From contig CACBIM010000002.1 in NCBI GenBank assembly GCA_902539295.1, positions 112,716 through 176,715 on the forward strand: a DNA stretch of 64,000 nt. Reading direction: 5' to 3'. A program made the translations under genes and the position numbers. Below, piece by piece: positions 26,219 to 34,867 of this stretch (its first letter is position 1; each line of letters starts with the position of its first letter). The notes under the pieces were generated by a model, which was not told where the DNA came from, ran no database searches, and worked only from the letters and a program-made list of their open reading frames with translations. Source of the stretch: an uncultured SAR116 cluster alpha proteobacterium. GTDB taxonomy: Bacteria; Pseudomonadota; Alphaproteobacteria; Puniceispirillales; GCA-002684695.

Positions 26219-27450
26219 TGAAAGATGATGGGTATTTAGATCTTAGTGACCATGATAGTTTTTCAAAGGGAGTTCCTCATAATACTTTTGAAAGAATAAG
26301 AAAAGAGGATCCTGTATGTTGGACTGAAGAAATTAATGGAAGAGGTTTTTGGTCAATTACAAAACATGCTGACATTTTAAAAATCAATAATAATAATAAA
26401 GTCTTTAGTTCAGCAAAAGGTATCAGAATTGAAGACCAAACCGAAGAAGAATACTTAGCAAGAAGAACATTTCAAGAAACAGACCCGCCTGAGCACAGAA
26501 TAACTAGAATGATGTTGGCTCCAGCATTTTCTCAAAAAGCTATTTCAAACTTTGAGAGCATGATCAGAGATTTGGCTAAAAAAATTGTAGATGATGCTTT
26601 AGAAAACTCCGAATTTGATATTGTAGAAAAAATAGCAAAGCAACTTCCTATGATGATGCTTGGAAGGATCCTCGGTTTGCCAGACAGTGATTTGGAATGG
26701 CTTGTTGTGAAAGGAGACGCTCTCATAGGTAATTCAGACCCTGAATTTACTGATCACATCGTTGATAAACTAGATAGTAGTCAATATCGTTTCATGCCTT
26801 TTCGTTCACCAGCCGCTTTAGATTTATACGATTACGCTGAAAAAATTCTAAATGGGGAAATTCCAATAGATAAAAATGGTGTGTTATCAAAAGTACTTAG
26901 TTCAAACTCTGCAGAAAAAGTGATGCAACCACATGAATTCAAAAACTTCTTCTGTTTATTAATTGCCGCTGGAAATGACACAACTAGATACAGCATTGCT
27001 ATGTCAATGTATCAATTGTCTTTAAATAATAAACTTATAGTAGACTTAAAAACAAATAATTACTGGAGCACCTGTGCAGATGAATTTATTAGGTTAGCAT
27101 CTCCAACAATGTATTTTAGAAGAACTGCAACATGTGACGTTGAATTTGCTAATAAAAAAATTAAAGAGGGTGATAAAGTGATCTTGTGGTTTGTTTCAGG
27201 TAATAGAGATAAAGAAGTGTTTATTGAACCTCACACTCCTATTATTTCAAGATCACCAAATCCACATATATCGTTTGGTCAAGGTGGTGTCCATTTTTGT
27301 CTAGGAATATGGCTTGCAAGAATGGAAGTGAGAATAATTTTAGAAGAGGTAGTTAAAAGAATTAATAAAATAGAACCATTATCAGAACCTACTTGGACAA
27401 GATCTAACTTCATTTGTGGTGTTAAGAGTTTAAAAGTGAGAATAAACTAA
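26218..27450 (+). CDS. Cytochrome P450, CYP124/125/142-like haem loop
   Basis: 410 residues. The I-helix reads AAGNDTTRYS (about 250-259) and the haem loop FGQGGVHFCLG (353-363) with the axial Cys at 361. This loop has one residue more than the common FGxGxHxCxG and matches the form found in CYP124, CYP125 and CYP142, which hydroxylate sterol or isoprenoid side chains. The AGNDTTR form belongs to the same group. It is coupled to the amidotransferase gene. The substrate could be a branched or terminal alkyl chain; no redox partner is present in the window. Confidence 0.9.
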   Translation: MKDDGYLDLSDHDSFSKGVPHNTFERIRKEDPVCWTEEINGRGFWSITKHADILKINNNNKVFSSAKGIRIEDQTEEEYLARRTFQETDPPEHRITRMMLAPAFSQKAISNFESMIRDLAKKIVDDALENSEFDIVEKIAKQLPMMMLGRILGLPDSDLEWLVVKGDALIGNSDPEFTDHIVDKLDSSQYRFMPFRSPAALDLYDYAEKILNGEIPIDKNGVLSKVLSSNSAEKVMQPHEFKNFFCLLIAAGNDTTRYSIAMSMYQLSLNNKLIVDLKTNNYWSTCADEFIRLASPTMYFRRTATCDVEFANKKIKEGDKVILWFVSGNRDKEVFIEPHTPIISRSPNPHISFGQGGVHFCLGIWLARMEVRIILEEVVKRINKIEPLSEPTWTRSNFICGVKSLKVRIN

Positions 27451-27541
27451 TTACAGATAAAGATTTCATTATTGACTCTAGCTGTATATTGATAACAAAT
27501 TACTAGGAACAAATTTTAATTTAATATTTTAATGGCAAAAC

Positions 27542-28807
27542 ATGACTAGAACTAGAGTATTATTTTGTGATCTTTTAGGCTTGCCGAAAGGTAAATATGT
27601 ACAACCAGATCTAGCTAAAAGTGGTGATATAGGCTTTGCAGCATGTGCTTTGTCAGTGTCTTTTGATAGAGACTTACTTAATATTCCAGGTACAGGACTA
27701 TTTGATGGTATTCCTGATATGAAACTCTCATTAGAAAAAGAAACCTTTAAATCCTGGCAAGAAAATACAGAAATTGCACTGGGTGATTTAAAATTTGAGG
27801 GTAAAGAATACGACCTTTGCCCAAGAACAAATTTAAAGAAAATAATAAAAGAATTTAATGATCTTGACCTCAAGCCAATGGTAGGCCTTGAATTTGAAGC
27901 CTATGTTTTTGAGAGAGATGAAGACGGTGTATGGATACCTTACAATACACCAGGAGCATTTGTGTATGGAACTGGCCCATCTAATGACCCAAAGAACTTA
28001 ATGGGGAAGATTTGGGAAAGAGCAACCGAAATGGGACTACCAGTTGAGAGTATAAATGGTGAATATGACAATGGCCAATTTGAACTAACTTTGGGTTTTG
28101 ATGAAGCCTTGAAGGCTTGTGATAATGCTTTTTTATTTAAAACTATGGCAAAAGAAATCGCTTTCCAAGAAGGGTTAATTTTATCTTTTATGCCAAAACC
28201 TATTCCCGAAAGAGGCGGATCAGGGCTGCATGTCAACTTTAGCTTTGTTGATAAAAGTAAAATTAATGTTATCGAAAAAGATGGAAAGCTATCAGAAATA
28301 GCTAATGATTGCATAAGCGGATTAATTCATCATCATGAAGGATTGTCTGCATTATTAGCATCAACCGTTAACAGTTACGATAGACTACAACCAGCTTCAA
28401 TGGCAGGTTATTGGGCAAACTGGGCTGGTGACCACAGAATGGTTACAATCAGAACGTCAACATCATCTTCAAATTCTGCAAGAATAGAACATAGAACTGC
28501 TGATGGCGCAGGTAACCCTTATATTGTTACATCATCTATTTTGAAAACGAGCATGCTAGGAATTAAAAATAAATATAAACTTTTACCAGCCGAGGACCTT
28601 GACGGAATGGAAAATGTTCGCGCTACAAAACATGTACCCTCAAGTTTATCAAAGGCAATTTCTGCTTTAGAAAATGATAAAGTACTTAAGTCAAAAATAG
28701 GTGAAAATTTTTGTAATGCATTTGTAGAAATAAAAAGAGACGAGGCTGTCCGACTACAAGATAAAAATATTGATGAAATCAGAGAGTATTACTTACCTTT
28801 TGTGTAG
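27542..28807 (+). CDS. Glutamine synthetase family ligase (second copy, divergent type)
   Basis: 421 residues. The N-terminal region is short and begins with TRTRVLFCDLLGLPKGKYV, replacing the usual beta-grasp start. The catalytic domain shows GLEFEAYVFE, NGEYDNGQFELTL, GGSGLHVNFSF, and SARIEHRTADGAGNPYIV in place of the usual ENRIPG. It belongs to the GS superfamily but is well apart from the copy at 19335, so the two probably use different acceptor amines. It is preceded by a 91-nt gap and its end overlaps the convergent flavin monooxygenase gene by 15 nt. Confidence 0.8.
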   Translation: MTRTRVLFCDLLGLPKGKYVQPDLAKSGDIGFAACALSVSFDRDLLNIPGTGLFDGIPDMKLSLEKETFKSWQENTEIALGDLKFEGKEYDLCPRTNLKKIIKEFNDLDLKPMVGLEFEAYVFERDEDGVWIPYNTPGAFVYGTGPSNDPKNLMGKIWERATEMGLPVESINGEYDNGQFELTLGFDEALKACDNAFLFKTMAKEIAFQEGLILSFMPKPIPERGGSGLHVNFSFVDKSKINVIEKDGKLSEIANDCISGLIHHHEGLSALLASTVNSYDRLQPASMAGYWANWAGDHRMVTIRTSTSSSNSARIEHRTADGAGNPYIVTSSILKTSMLGIKNKYKLLPAEDLDGMENVRATKHVPSSLSKAISALENDKVLKSKIGENFCNAFVEIKRDEAVRLQDKNIDEIREYYLPFV

Positions 28808-30550
28808 GATTTTTTTCATTACATCCATTAGTTTTTCTGAAGAATTTGATATCATGTCTTTTGATCTCCAACATATATGTTGATCAGGTCTTACTAAAAT
28901 CAGTCCCGAGTCACTAATTTCTCTAATTGATGACCATTCTCCTGCATGATCTTCGAAATCTTGATCTGGTCCAATAATGTTACACTGGATTTTAATACCC
29001 AATTGTGTCTCAGTATTTTTTGCAGCTTTCAACCATTCCTCACCACCTATTCCAGTAAAAATTGAAAAATTCCCTTTGCCACATAAATCTAATAACGAGT
29101 GCTTTACACCTGTTTTATCATAGACCCAAGCATGTGGTATTCTTGCGCCTGGATAAGTAGTTGGCTGATAAAAAAGTTCTTTATCTTTCTTAAATTCTGG
29201 CTCTTTGTCTCCTTCAGTTAAAACTGAATTTGACTTATATCTATGATTCATTTCCACACCATGAGCATCAAATTCATATTTTTTAAAAGCTATGGCCTCT
29301 CTTAAAGCCTGGCGTTGTTTTTCGGCTTTAGGAGAGTTTTGTTTTCTTTCATCCATATTCTTTTTCATTTTCACAGGATCCTGAGTATCGGTAAGACCGA
29401 GTGCTTCAAAGATTGGACCAAACTCAGCAATAGATTGATTAGCTCTAGTTACAATTTGTTTAGCAATTGGAGATCTTTCAATTGAATATGTATCAAGAAG
29501 TTCAGCACCTGCTTTATCTTTAATTACATAAGCTAATTTCCAAGCTAAATTAAAACCGTCTTGTATTGAAGTATTGGATCCTAAACCGTTTGATGGTGGA
29601 TGCCTATGTGTCGCATCACCAGCACAAAAAACTCTTCCCTTAGACATTTTTTTTGCATACATGTTATTTACTGTCCAAGTAGAGACAGAAAGCAGGTCAA
29701 TTTCTAGCTCTGGGTCTCCAACTAAATCCCTAGCTACCTTTGTGGCAAAATCTTTATCAACTTTTGGAGCTGGTTGATTAATATCGTAACCCCATACTAT
29801 TAGCCATTCATTCCAAGGTCTAATCATTCTGACTAAACCCATACCTATACCGCCAATATCAGCACCTGGTTGAAGCACCCAATATAGTACTGATGGTCTA
29901 TGTGCAACATACTTTGATAAGTCTGCCTTAAATAGAATATTCATTGATCCACCTACTCCCATTTTACCCTCGAAAGGCAAATCAATATTTTCTGCTACTT
30001 TAGAATTTCCTCCATCTGCGCCGACAAGATATTTTGACCTTATTTTTATTTCCTTATTTGAAAGCTTATCTAAACATGTTGATAATACCCCATCCTCATC
30101 TTCAATATGTGATAGATACTGTGTAGACATTCTAGATTGAGTTCCACGTGAACATGCTGTTTTATACAAAAGAGGCTCCATAAATGTTTGCGGTAAATCA
30201 TTCATGAATGATGGTGAAGATAATAAATGTTCAGCTCTAGAATTAGGATGTTTACCCCAGCTTTTCATTCTACCAAGCTCTTCTCCTGCTAAAGATGTAC
30301 AAAAGATATTTTCCCCCATTAAATCTTGCTCAGTAGCATGAAGATATGCCTCAGCTTCAACCTCTTTACCCAAATCTCTCAAAACTTCCATAGTTCTTTG
30401 ATTGGTAATATGAGCACGAGGAGTGCCAGCTAACCAACTATAATTATTAATTAAAACATTATCTATTCCGTAAGAGCTTAGTAAAGCTGCAGTAGATGAG
30501 CCTGCAGGACCAGTTCCTACAATAAGAACATCAGTTTTAATGTCAGTCAT
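28793..30550 (-). CDS. FAD-dependent phenol hydroxylase, TfdB/PheA-type
   Basis: 585 residues from the ATG at 30550, preceded by GGAGATTAAT; an in-frame TTG at 30562 is inferior. FAD-binding GTGPAGSSTAALL lies near the N-terminus and the second FAD motif GRVFCAGDATHRHPPSNGLG is followed by SIQDGFNLAWKLAY, characteristic of 2,4-dichlorophenol 6-monooxygenase (TfdB) and related single-component phenol hydroxylases. A thioredoxin-like C-terminal domain follows from about 480. It would add an ortho hydroxyl to a phenol using NADPH and O2. The product, a catechol or hydroxyquinol, suits the intradiol dioxygenase encoded just upstream. Confidence 0.88.
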   Translation of the reverse strand: MTDIKTDVLIVGTGPAGSSTAALLSSYGIDNVLINNYSWLAGTPRAHITNQRTMEVLRDLGKEVEAEAYLHATEQDLMGENIFCTSLAGEELGRMKSWGKHPNSRAEHLLSSPSFMNDLPQTFMEPLLYKTACSRGTQSRMSTQYLSHIEDEDGVLSTCLDKLSNKEIKIRSKYLVGADGGNSKVAENIDLPFEGKMGVGGSMNILFKADLSKYVAHRPSVLYWVLQPGADIGGIGMGLVRMIRPWNEWLIVWGYDINQPAPKVDKDFATKVARDLVGDPELEIDLLSVSTWTVNNMYAKKMSKGRVFCAGDATHRHPPSNGLGSNTSIQDGFNLAWKLAYVIKDKAGAELLDTYSIERSPIAKQIVTRANQSIAEFGPIFEALGLTDTQDPVKMKKNMDERKQNSPKAEKQRQALREAIAFKKYEFDAHGVEMNHRYKSNSVLTEGDKEPEFKKDKELFYQPTTYPGARIPHAWVYDKTGVKHSLLDLCGKGNFSIFTGIGGEEWLKAAKNTETQLGIKIQCNIIGPDQDFEDHAGEWSSIREISDSGLILVRPDQHICWRSKDMISNSSEKLMDVMKKILHKR

Positions 30551-30634
30551 ATTAATCTCCAAAAAAATAAATTTTATAAGTAATAAATTTTAGGATTATA
30601 ATTAAGAAATAATAAATTAATGGCAACTTTTTAT

Positions 30635-31498
30635 TTATGGTTTTTCAAGGACAAAGTTAAATTCTAATTCATAATACGTTGTATTAAAACCAACATCCTT
30701 AGCTCTTTCAATGTCATCTACAAACTTATATTCACTAATTAAGCTATCTTTAACACCAAAAACAGCATCAGAATCTAAATACTCACTACCCTTTACAAAT
30801 ACGTGTGTTACAACTGGTTTATAACCAGGAGCACTAACTATATAATGTAAATGGGCAGGTCTATTAGGATGTCTTCCGGTTGCAAATATCATAGTTCCTA
30901 CAGGACCATCGGTTGGAATAGAGTAAAATTTTGGCTTTACAGATTTAAACCAATATTTTCCATTTTCTTCAGTTGTGAAAACACCTCTTAAGTTCATTTC
31001 AGGTTGAACATCAGGTTGTTGAATATCATAAAAACCGTCTTCATTAGCTTGCCAAACATCAATTTCTGCTCCCTTGATTGGATTTCCTTCAGTATCTGTA
31101 ACTTTTCCAAAAATAAATGCAGGCTCTCCTTTACCATCTTGATTGATATTTTCTCCCATACTTTTCTTAGGTGCATTTTTGACATGGAATGGGCCTAAAA
31201 CTGTTGATTCAGTTGCGTTCAAAGTCTTTCTATTATTTATCGTATCCACTAAAGCAGAAATGCCTAACACATCAGATAAAAGGATAAATTCTTGCCTTTT
31301 ATCATCACATTTTTGACCAGTTTTAGTTAAATACTCAATCATATATATCCATTCTTCTTGAGTGGGTTCAACGTCTTTTACAAATGCATGAAGGTGATCA
31401 ATTGCACTTTCCATGATTTTTTTTAGTCTCTGATCTTTGCAATTTTTATATTGCTGTTTAACTACTTCTGAAGAATGTTCTTCTGAAAAATACTGCAT
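30635..31498 (-). CDS. Intradiol ring-cleavage dioxygenase (hydroxyquinol / catechol 1,2-dioxygenase type)
   Basis: 287 residues. An N-terminal helical dimerisation/linker domain (about 1-100) with TESTVLGPFHV is followed by the catalytic beta sandwich. The Fe(III) ligands Tyr157 (NEDGFYD), Tyr192 (KFYSIP), His216 and His218 (RPAHLHY) are all present. The N-terminal domain separates it from protocatechuate 3,4-dioxygenases. It cleaves between the two hydroxyls to give a muconate or maleylacetate. Start ATG follows GGAGAATAAA. It lies between the Liv-type importer genes and the phenol hydroxylase gene, giving import, hydroxylation and cleavage in one transcript. Confidence 0.9.
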   Translation of the reverse strand: MQYFSEEHSSEVVKQQYKNCKDQRLKKIMESAIDHLHAFVKDVEPTQEEWIYMIEYLTKTGQKCDDKRQEFILLSDVLGISALVDTINNRKTLNATESTVLGPFHVKNAPKKSMGENINQDGKGEPAFIFGKVTDTEGNPIKGAEIDVWQANEDGFYDIQQPDVQPEMNLRGVFTTEENGKYWFKSVKPKFYSIPTDGPVGTMIFATGRHPNRPAHLHYIVSAPGYKPVVTHVFVKGSEYLDSDAVFGVKDSLISEYKFVDDIERAKDVGFNTTYYELEFNFVLEKP

Positions 31499-31499
31499 T

Positions 31500-32516
31500 T
31501 TATTCTCCTTTAATTTCTTTTAGTTTTCTACTTAATGGAAATAACTCGATGTTATATTTAGAGCTTACAAACCCCCAAATACCTTTTGGGGCTCTTATCA
31601 TCACGAAAATAGCCACAAAACCCAACATGATTAAATAAATAGAGCCCAAATCAGCTAATGTTTCTCTTAAAATGAAAAATACTAGAACTCCTATTATTGG
31701 CCCTTCTATAGTTCCTATTCCACCAATCACAACTATAAAGATCACAAACGCAGTCCAATCATTAACGTTAAATGCCGCATCAGGAGATATTCTAAGTTTT
31801 TGAAGAAAAATTAATCCACCTAGAATAGTTGTAAGTCCTGCTGTTACAACATAGACAAATAGTTTTGATCTTAAAATGTTAATACCTAAGCTTTGTGAAG
31901 CTAATTCATTATCACGTATTGCAATAAGTGCTATACCTCTTCTTGACCTCAAAATTAGATATACAGACAAAAGAATGAAAACTGTTAATCCAAGTATCAT
32001 CCAGTATGTCAGTGACTCGCGCATAGCTTTACTTGATGCTATTGATTTAACAATTCCTACTGGTAAACTCGAACCGGAACCACCACCTAGTGACTGAATT
32101 TGGGCAAATGAAAGTCGGAAAACCTCAGCAACTACCCATGTCCCTATTGCGAAGTAGGCCCCTCTAAGCCTAAAAATTAAGAATGCAACAGGAAGGCTAA
32201 TTAAAGCTCCCAAGATGCCTGAAACTAAAATAGCAGCAAATGGATTGAAACCTGAAAAAATTGTTAAAGCAAAAAGAAGATATCCTCCTAAACCAACAAA
32301 TGCTTGTTGACCAACAGAGACTAAACCGCAGTATCCTGCTAATAAGTTCCATAGACTAGCTAATGATAAGTAAAGAAAAATTTCACTAAGCAATCTGATA
32401 TCTGCTCTTCCAGCCCACCATGGTGCAAAGAATAAAAAAATAATTAAGAAAATAGCAATAAAACCACTTGCCCTACTTACTTTTGAGGATTGTAAAATTT
32501 CGTATTCTTTATTCAT
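31500..32516 (-). CDS. Branched-chain-type ABC transporter permease, LivM-like
   Basis: 338 residues with about nine or ten membrane segments and the LivM blocks NLLAGYCGLVSVGQQAFVGLGGY and IRDNELASQSLGIN. LivM-type permeases pair with LivH to form the membrane channel. In catabolic operons such as this, Liv-type importers often carry aromatic acids rather than branched-chain amino acids; here the neighbouring dioxygenase gene begins 1 nt after its stop, supporting an aromatic or related substrate. It overlaps the LivH gene at one base. Confidence 0.9.
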   Translation of the reverse strand: MNKEYEILQSSKVSRASGFIAIFLIIFLFFAPWWAGRADIRLLSEIFLYLSLASLWNLLAGYCGLVSVGQQAFVGLGGYLLFALTIFSGFNPFAAILVSGILGALISLPVAFLIFRLRGAYFAIGTWVVAEVFRLSFAQIQSLGGGSGSSLPVGIVKSIASSKAMRESLTYWMILGLTVFILLSVYLILRSRRGIALIAIRDNELASQSLGINILRSKLFVYVVTAGLTTILGGLIFLQKLRISPDAAFNVNDWTAFVIFIVVIGGIGTIEGPIIGVLVFFILRETLADLGSIYLIMLGFVAIFVMIRAPKGIWGFVSSKYNIELFPLSRKLKEIKGE

Positions 32517-33382
32517 TAGCCATCGATCCTATGGAATAGACCCTTAGGACGAAAGGCCAGAACAATTATAAATGCAATATGCCCTGCTAAGATTTGCCAC
32601 CCTGGGTTAATTTTTGCTCCGATATTTTGACTAACGCCTAATATTATCCCTCCAATTAAAGTGCCCCATAAATTTCCAAGTCCTCCTATAATCACAGCTT
32701 CAAATCCAAAAATTAGTCTGCTTGGCCCAGCTGCAGGGTCAAAGCTTGTTCTTACCCCTAGAAAAATTCCAGCTATAGTAACGACAACCATAGAAATTGC
32801 CATGGCTAATCCAAATATATGATTTTTACTTAAACCCATTAATTGAGCAATTTCCTGATCATCGGATGTTGCGCGAAATGCTCTTCCAAGAGCTGTTTTG
32901 TAAAAAATAAATTGCAAAATTCCAATGATTAAAACGGAAATAACGAACATTATTAGCGGATACCAACCAATACTAAGCCCACCTGGCAAACTTAAACTTG
33001 CAACTTCAATAACCCCTGCATTCATTTTTTGTGGATCAGCAGTATAAATTTCTAAAAGACTGTTTTGAATTATTATTGATAAACCAAAAGTGACTAACAA
33101 AGGAGGTAAAATATCATTTCCAAGTGTTTTATTTAGAATCCCTCTCTGCAAAACATAGCCAAAAATTGCCATGATGGGAATTACAACAATAAGACTTATA
33201 AAAGGATGCAAATTAAGACTAGTTGAGATTGTTAAACCAAGAAAAGCCGAAAGGATAATTAAATCACCATGGGCAATATTTACTAGTCTCATAACACCAA
33301 AAATTAATGAGAGGCCTGCTGCAAATAAAGCATACAAACCACCAACTAATATACCTTGTATTATTGAATTAATCCAATCCAT
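32516..33382 (-). CDS. Branched-chain-type ABC transporter permease, LivH-like
   Basis: 288 residues, about eight membrane segments. It starts with the family pattern IIQGILVGGLYALFAAGLSL, then FGVMRLVNIAHGDLIILSAF, and later VRTSFDPAAGPSRLIFGFEA with VIIGGLGNLWGTLIGG. It is the second channel subunit beside LivM. The ribosome site GGAATATAATTT precedes the ATG, 3 nt after the LivF stop. Confidence 0.92.
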   Translation of the reverse strand: MDWINSIIQGILVGGLYALFAAGLSLIFGVMRLVNIAHGDLIILSAFLGLTISTSLNLHPFISLIVVIPIMAIFGYVLQRGILNKTLGNDILPPLLVTFGLSIIIQNSLLEIYTADPQKMNAGVIEVASLSLPGGLSIGWYPLIMFVISVLIIGILQFIFYKTALGRAFRATSDDQEIAQLMGLSKNHIFGLAMAISMVVVTIAGIFLGVRTSFDPAAGPSRLIFGFEAVIIGGLGNLWGTLIGGIILGVSQNIGAKINPGWQILAGHIAFIIVLAFRPKGLFHRIDG

Positions 33383-33385
33383 AAA

Positions 33386-34090
33386 TTATATTCCAAAGTA
33401 AGCTTTACTAATTTCTTGTCTGGTAAGTTGTTTTGATTCCCCAAATAGTGCAATTCTTCCTTCCTGAAGACAATAAACACGGTCAGAAATTTCTAGAGCC
33501 TTACTAATATCTTGTTCTACAATAATAGCACTCATCCCTTTTTGAATAACTTTTGGCAAATTTTGATAAATGCTTTTAATAATAATTGGAGCCAAACCCA
33601 AGCTAATTTCATCAAATAGAATCACATCTGGATTAGACATTAAAGCCCTGCCGATGGCAGCCATCTGTTGCTGTCCCCCAGATAATAAGTTACTTGGAAT
33701 ATTCCTTTTGTCATACAAATCAGGAAATAATTCATATACAGTATTTAATTTCCATGGTCCTAATCTCTTTATTTGGCCCCCAATTAATAAATTCTCTTCT
33801 ACACTTAATGATGGAAATAATTTTCTTCCTTCTGGTACCATTGCTAATCCTTTTTTAGCAATTTCGTCAGCTCTTAAACCTTTTATAGACAAACCTTTGT
33901 AATTTATTTCATTATCTATTCTATCAATCAGTCCAGTAACAGATCGCATAAAAGTTGATTTTCCTGCACCATTAGCTCCTATAATTGCAATAATTTCTCC
34001 CTCAAACAGATCAATAGATACTTCAAAAAGTGCTTGAAAATCTCCATAATAAGCATTTAAATTTTTGGTTTCCAAAACCTTATTAGGCAT
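33386..34090 (-). CDS. Branched-chain-type ABC transporter ATP-binding protein, LivF-like
   Basis: 234 residues. Walker A GANGAGKS, ABC signature LLSGGQQQMAAIGRAL and Walker B DVILFDEISLGLAP are intact, and the early segment LNAYYGDFQALFEVS is the LivF form. It powers import together with LivG. The gene overlaps the livG-like gene by 8 nt, so the two ATPases are made together. Confidence 0.93.
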   Translation of the reverse strand: MPNKVLETKNLNAYYGDFQALFEVSIDLFEGEIIAIIGANGAGKSTFMRSVTGLIDRIDNEINYKGLSIKGLRADEIAKKGLAMVPEGRKLFPSLSVEENLLIGGQIKRLGPWKLNTVYELFPDLYDKRNIPSNLLSGGQQQMAAIGRALMSNPDVILFDEISLGLAPIIIKSIYQNLPKVIQKGMSAIIVEQDISKALEISDRVYCLQEGRIALFGESKQLTRQEISKAYFGI

Positions 34091-34811
34091 CCGCTTCTAT
34101 TCCTATATAAATTTCTTTAACATCCTTACTATTCATTATTTCCTTAGGTGGACCATCAGCAATCTTTGCCCCAAAGTTAATTACAGTTAGTCTATCTACA
34201 ACAGACATCAAAGCATGAACTATATGCTCAATCCAGATTATAGAAATCCCAGTATCCTTAATTGCAAAGATCGTTTGAATTAATAATTGGCATTCACTTT
34301 CTGTCAATCCACCAGCGATTTCATCTAATAATAAAATTTTAGGTTTAGCGCATAAAGCCCTTGCTAACTCAAGTCGTTTTCTTTCAAGCAGAGTTAATGT
34401 ATTTGCAATCTGATTAGCTTTACTCAACAAACCAGTTTGTTCTAGAATTTGGATGCATGTTTTATTTGCAATTGCAGTGCTTAGTCCAGCTCCATGAGAT
34501 GCTGCTACAAAAGTATTTTCAAAAACACTTAATCCTCCAAAAGGCTGAGGTATTTGAAAAGATCTTGAAATACCTTGGTGACACCGATTTGGCACATTTA
34601 AATGATCAATACTTTCACCTTGATAAAAAATATTTCCTTTATCTTGCTTGATAGTCCCTGTAATTAAATTAAATAAGGATGTTTTTCCTGCGCCATTAGG
34701 TCCAATGATACCTAAAGCTTCATTTTCAGCAACATGGAAATTCAATTCATCAGCAACTTTAATAGCGCCAAATGATTTACATAAGTTTTTAGTTTCTAGT
34801 ATTTTTTTCAT
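34083..34811 (-). CDS. Branched-chain-type ABC transporter ATP-binding protein, LivG-like
   Basis: 242 residues. Walker A GPNGAGKT is at 37-44 and Walker B ILLLDEIAGGL further on. The signature loop reads LTLLERKRLELARAL in place of the normal LSxGQxR form. This altered C-loop is known in some LivG homologues and does not by itself mean loss of function, since the LivF partner keeps a normal signature. No Shine-Dalgarno is seen; the ATG at 34811 follows directly on a terminator-like hairpin and T-tract after the binding-protein gene. Confidence 0.9.
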   Translation of the reverse strand: MKKILETKNLCKSFGAIKVADELNFHVAENEALGIIGPNGAGKTSLFNLITGTIKQDKGNIFYQGESIDHLNVPNRCHQGISRSFQIPQPFGGLSVFENTFVAASHGAGLSTAIANKTCIQILEQTGLLSKANQIANTLTLLERKRLELARALCAKPKILLLDEIAGGLTESECQLLIQTIFAIKDTGISIIWIEHIVHALMSVVDRLTVINFGAKIADGPPKEIMNSKDVKEIYIGIEADA

Positions 34812-34851
34812 TTTAAAAATAATACCAGCTTAGTTTTATTAAGCTGGTATT
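34812..34851 (-). terminator. Hairpin with T-tract between binding protein and LivG genes
   Basis: A perfect 12-bp inverted repeat (34821-34832 with 34840-34851, loop of 7) is followed, in the direction of transcription, by ATTATTTTTAAA and then the livG-like ATG. This has the form of an intrinsic terminator placed inside the operon, which would let the binding protein be made in excess over the membrane and ATPase subunits. Confidence 0.8.
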
Positions 34852-34867
34852 ACGATTATGATGTTTT

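Noticed and set aside
27472..27500. TTGACT followed by AT-rich sequence as a promoter for the second GS-like gene
   Set aside because: No -10 box at an acceptable spacing is clear in this very AT-rich gap.
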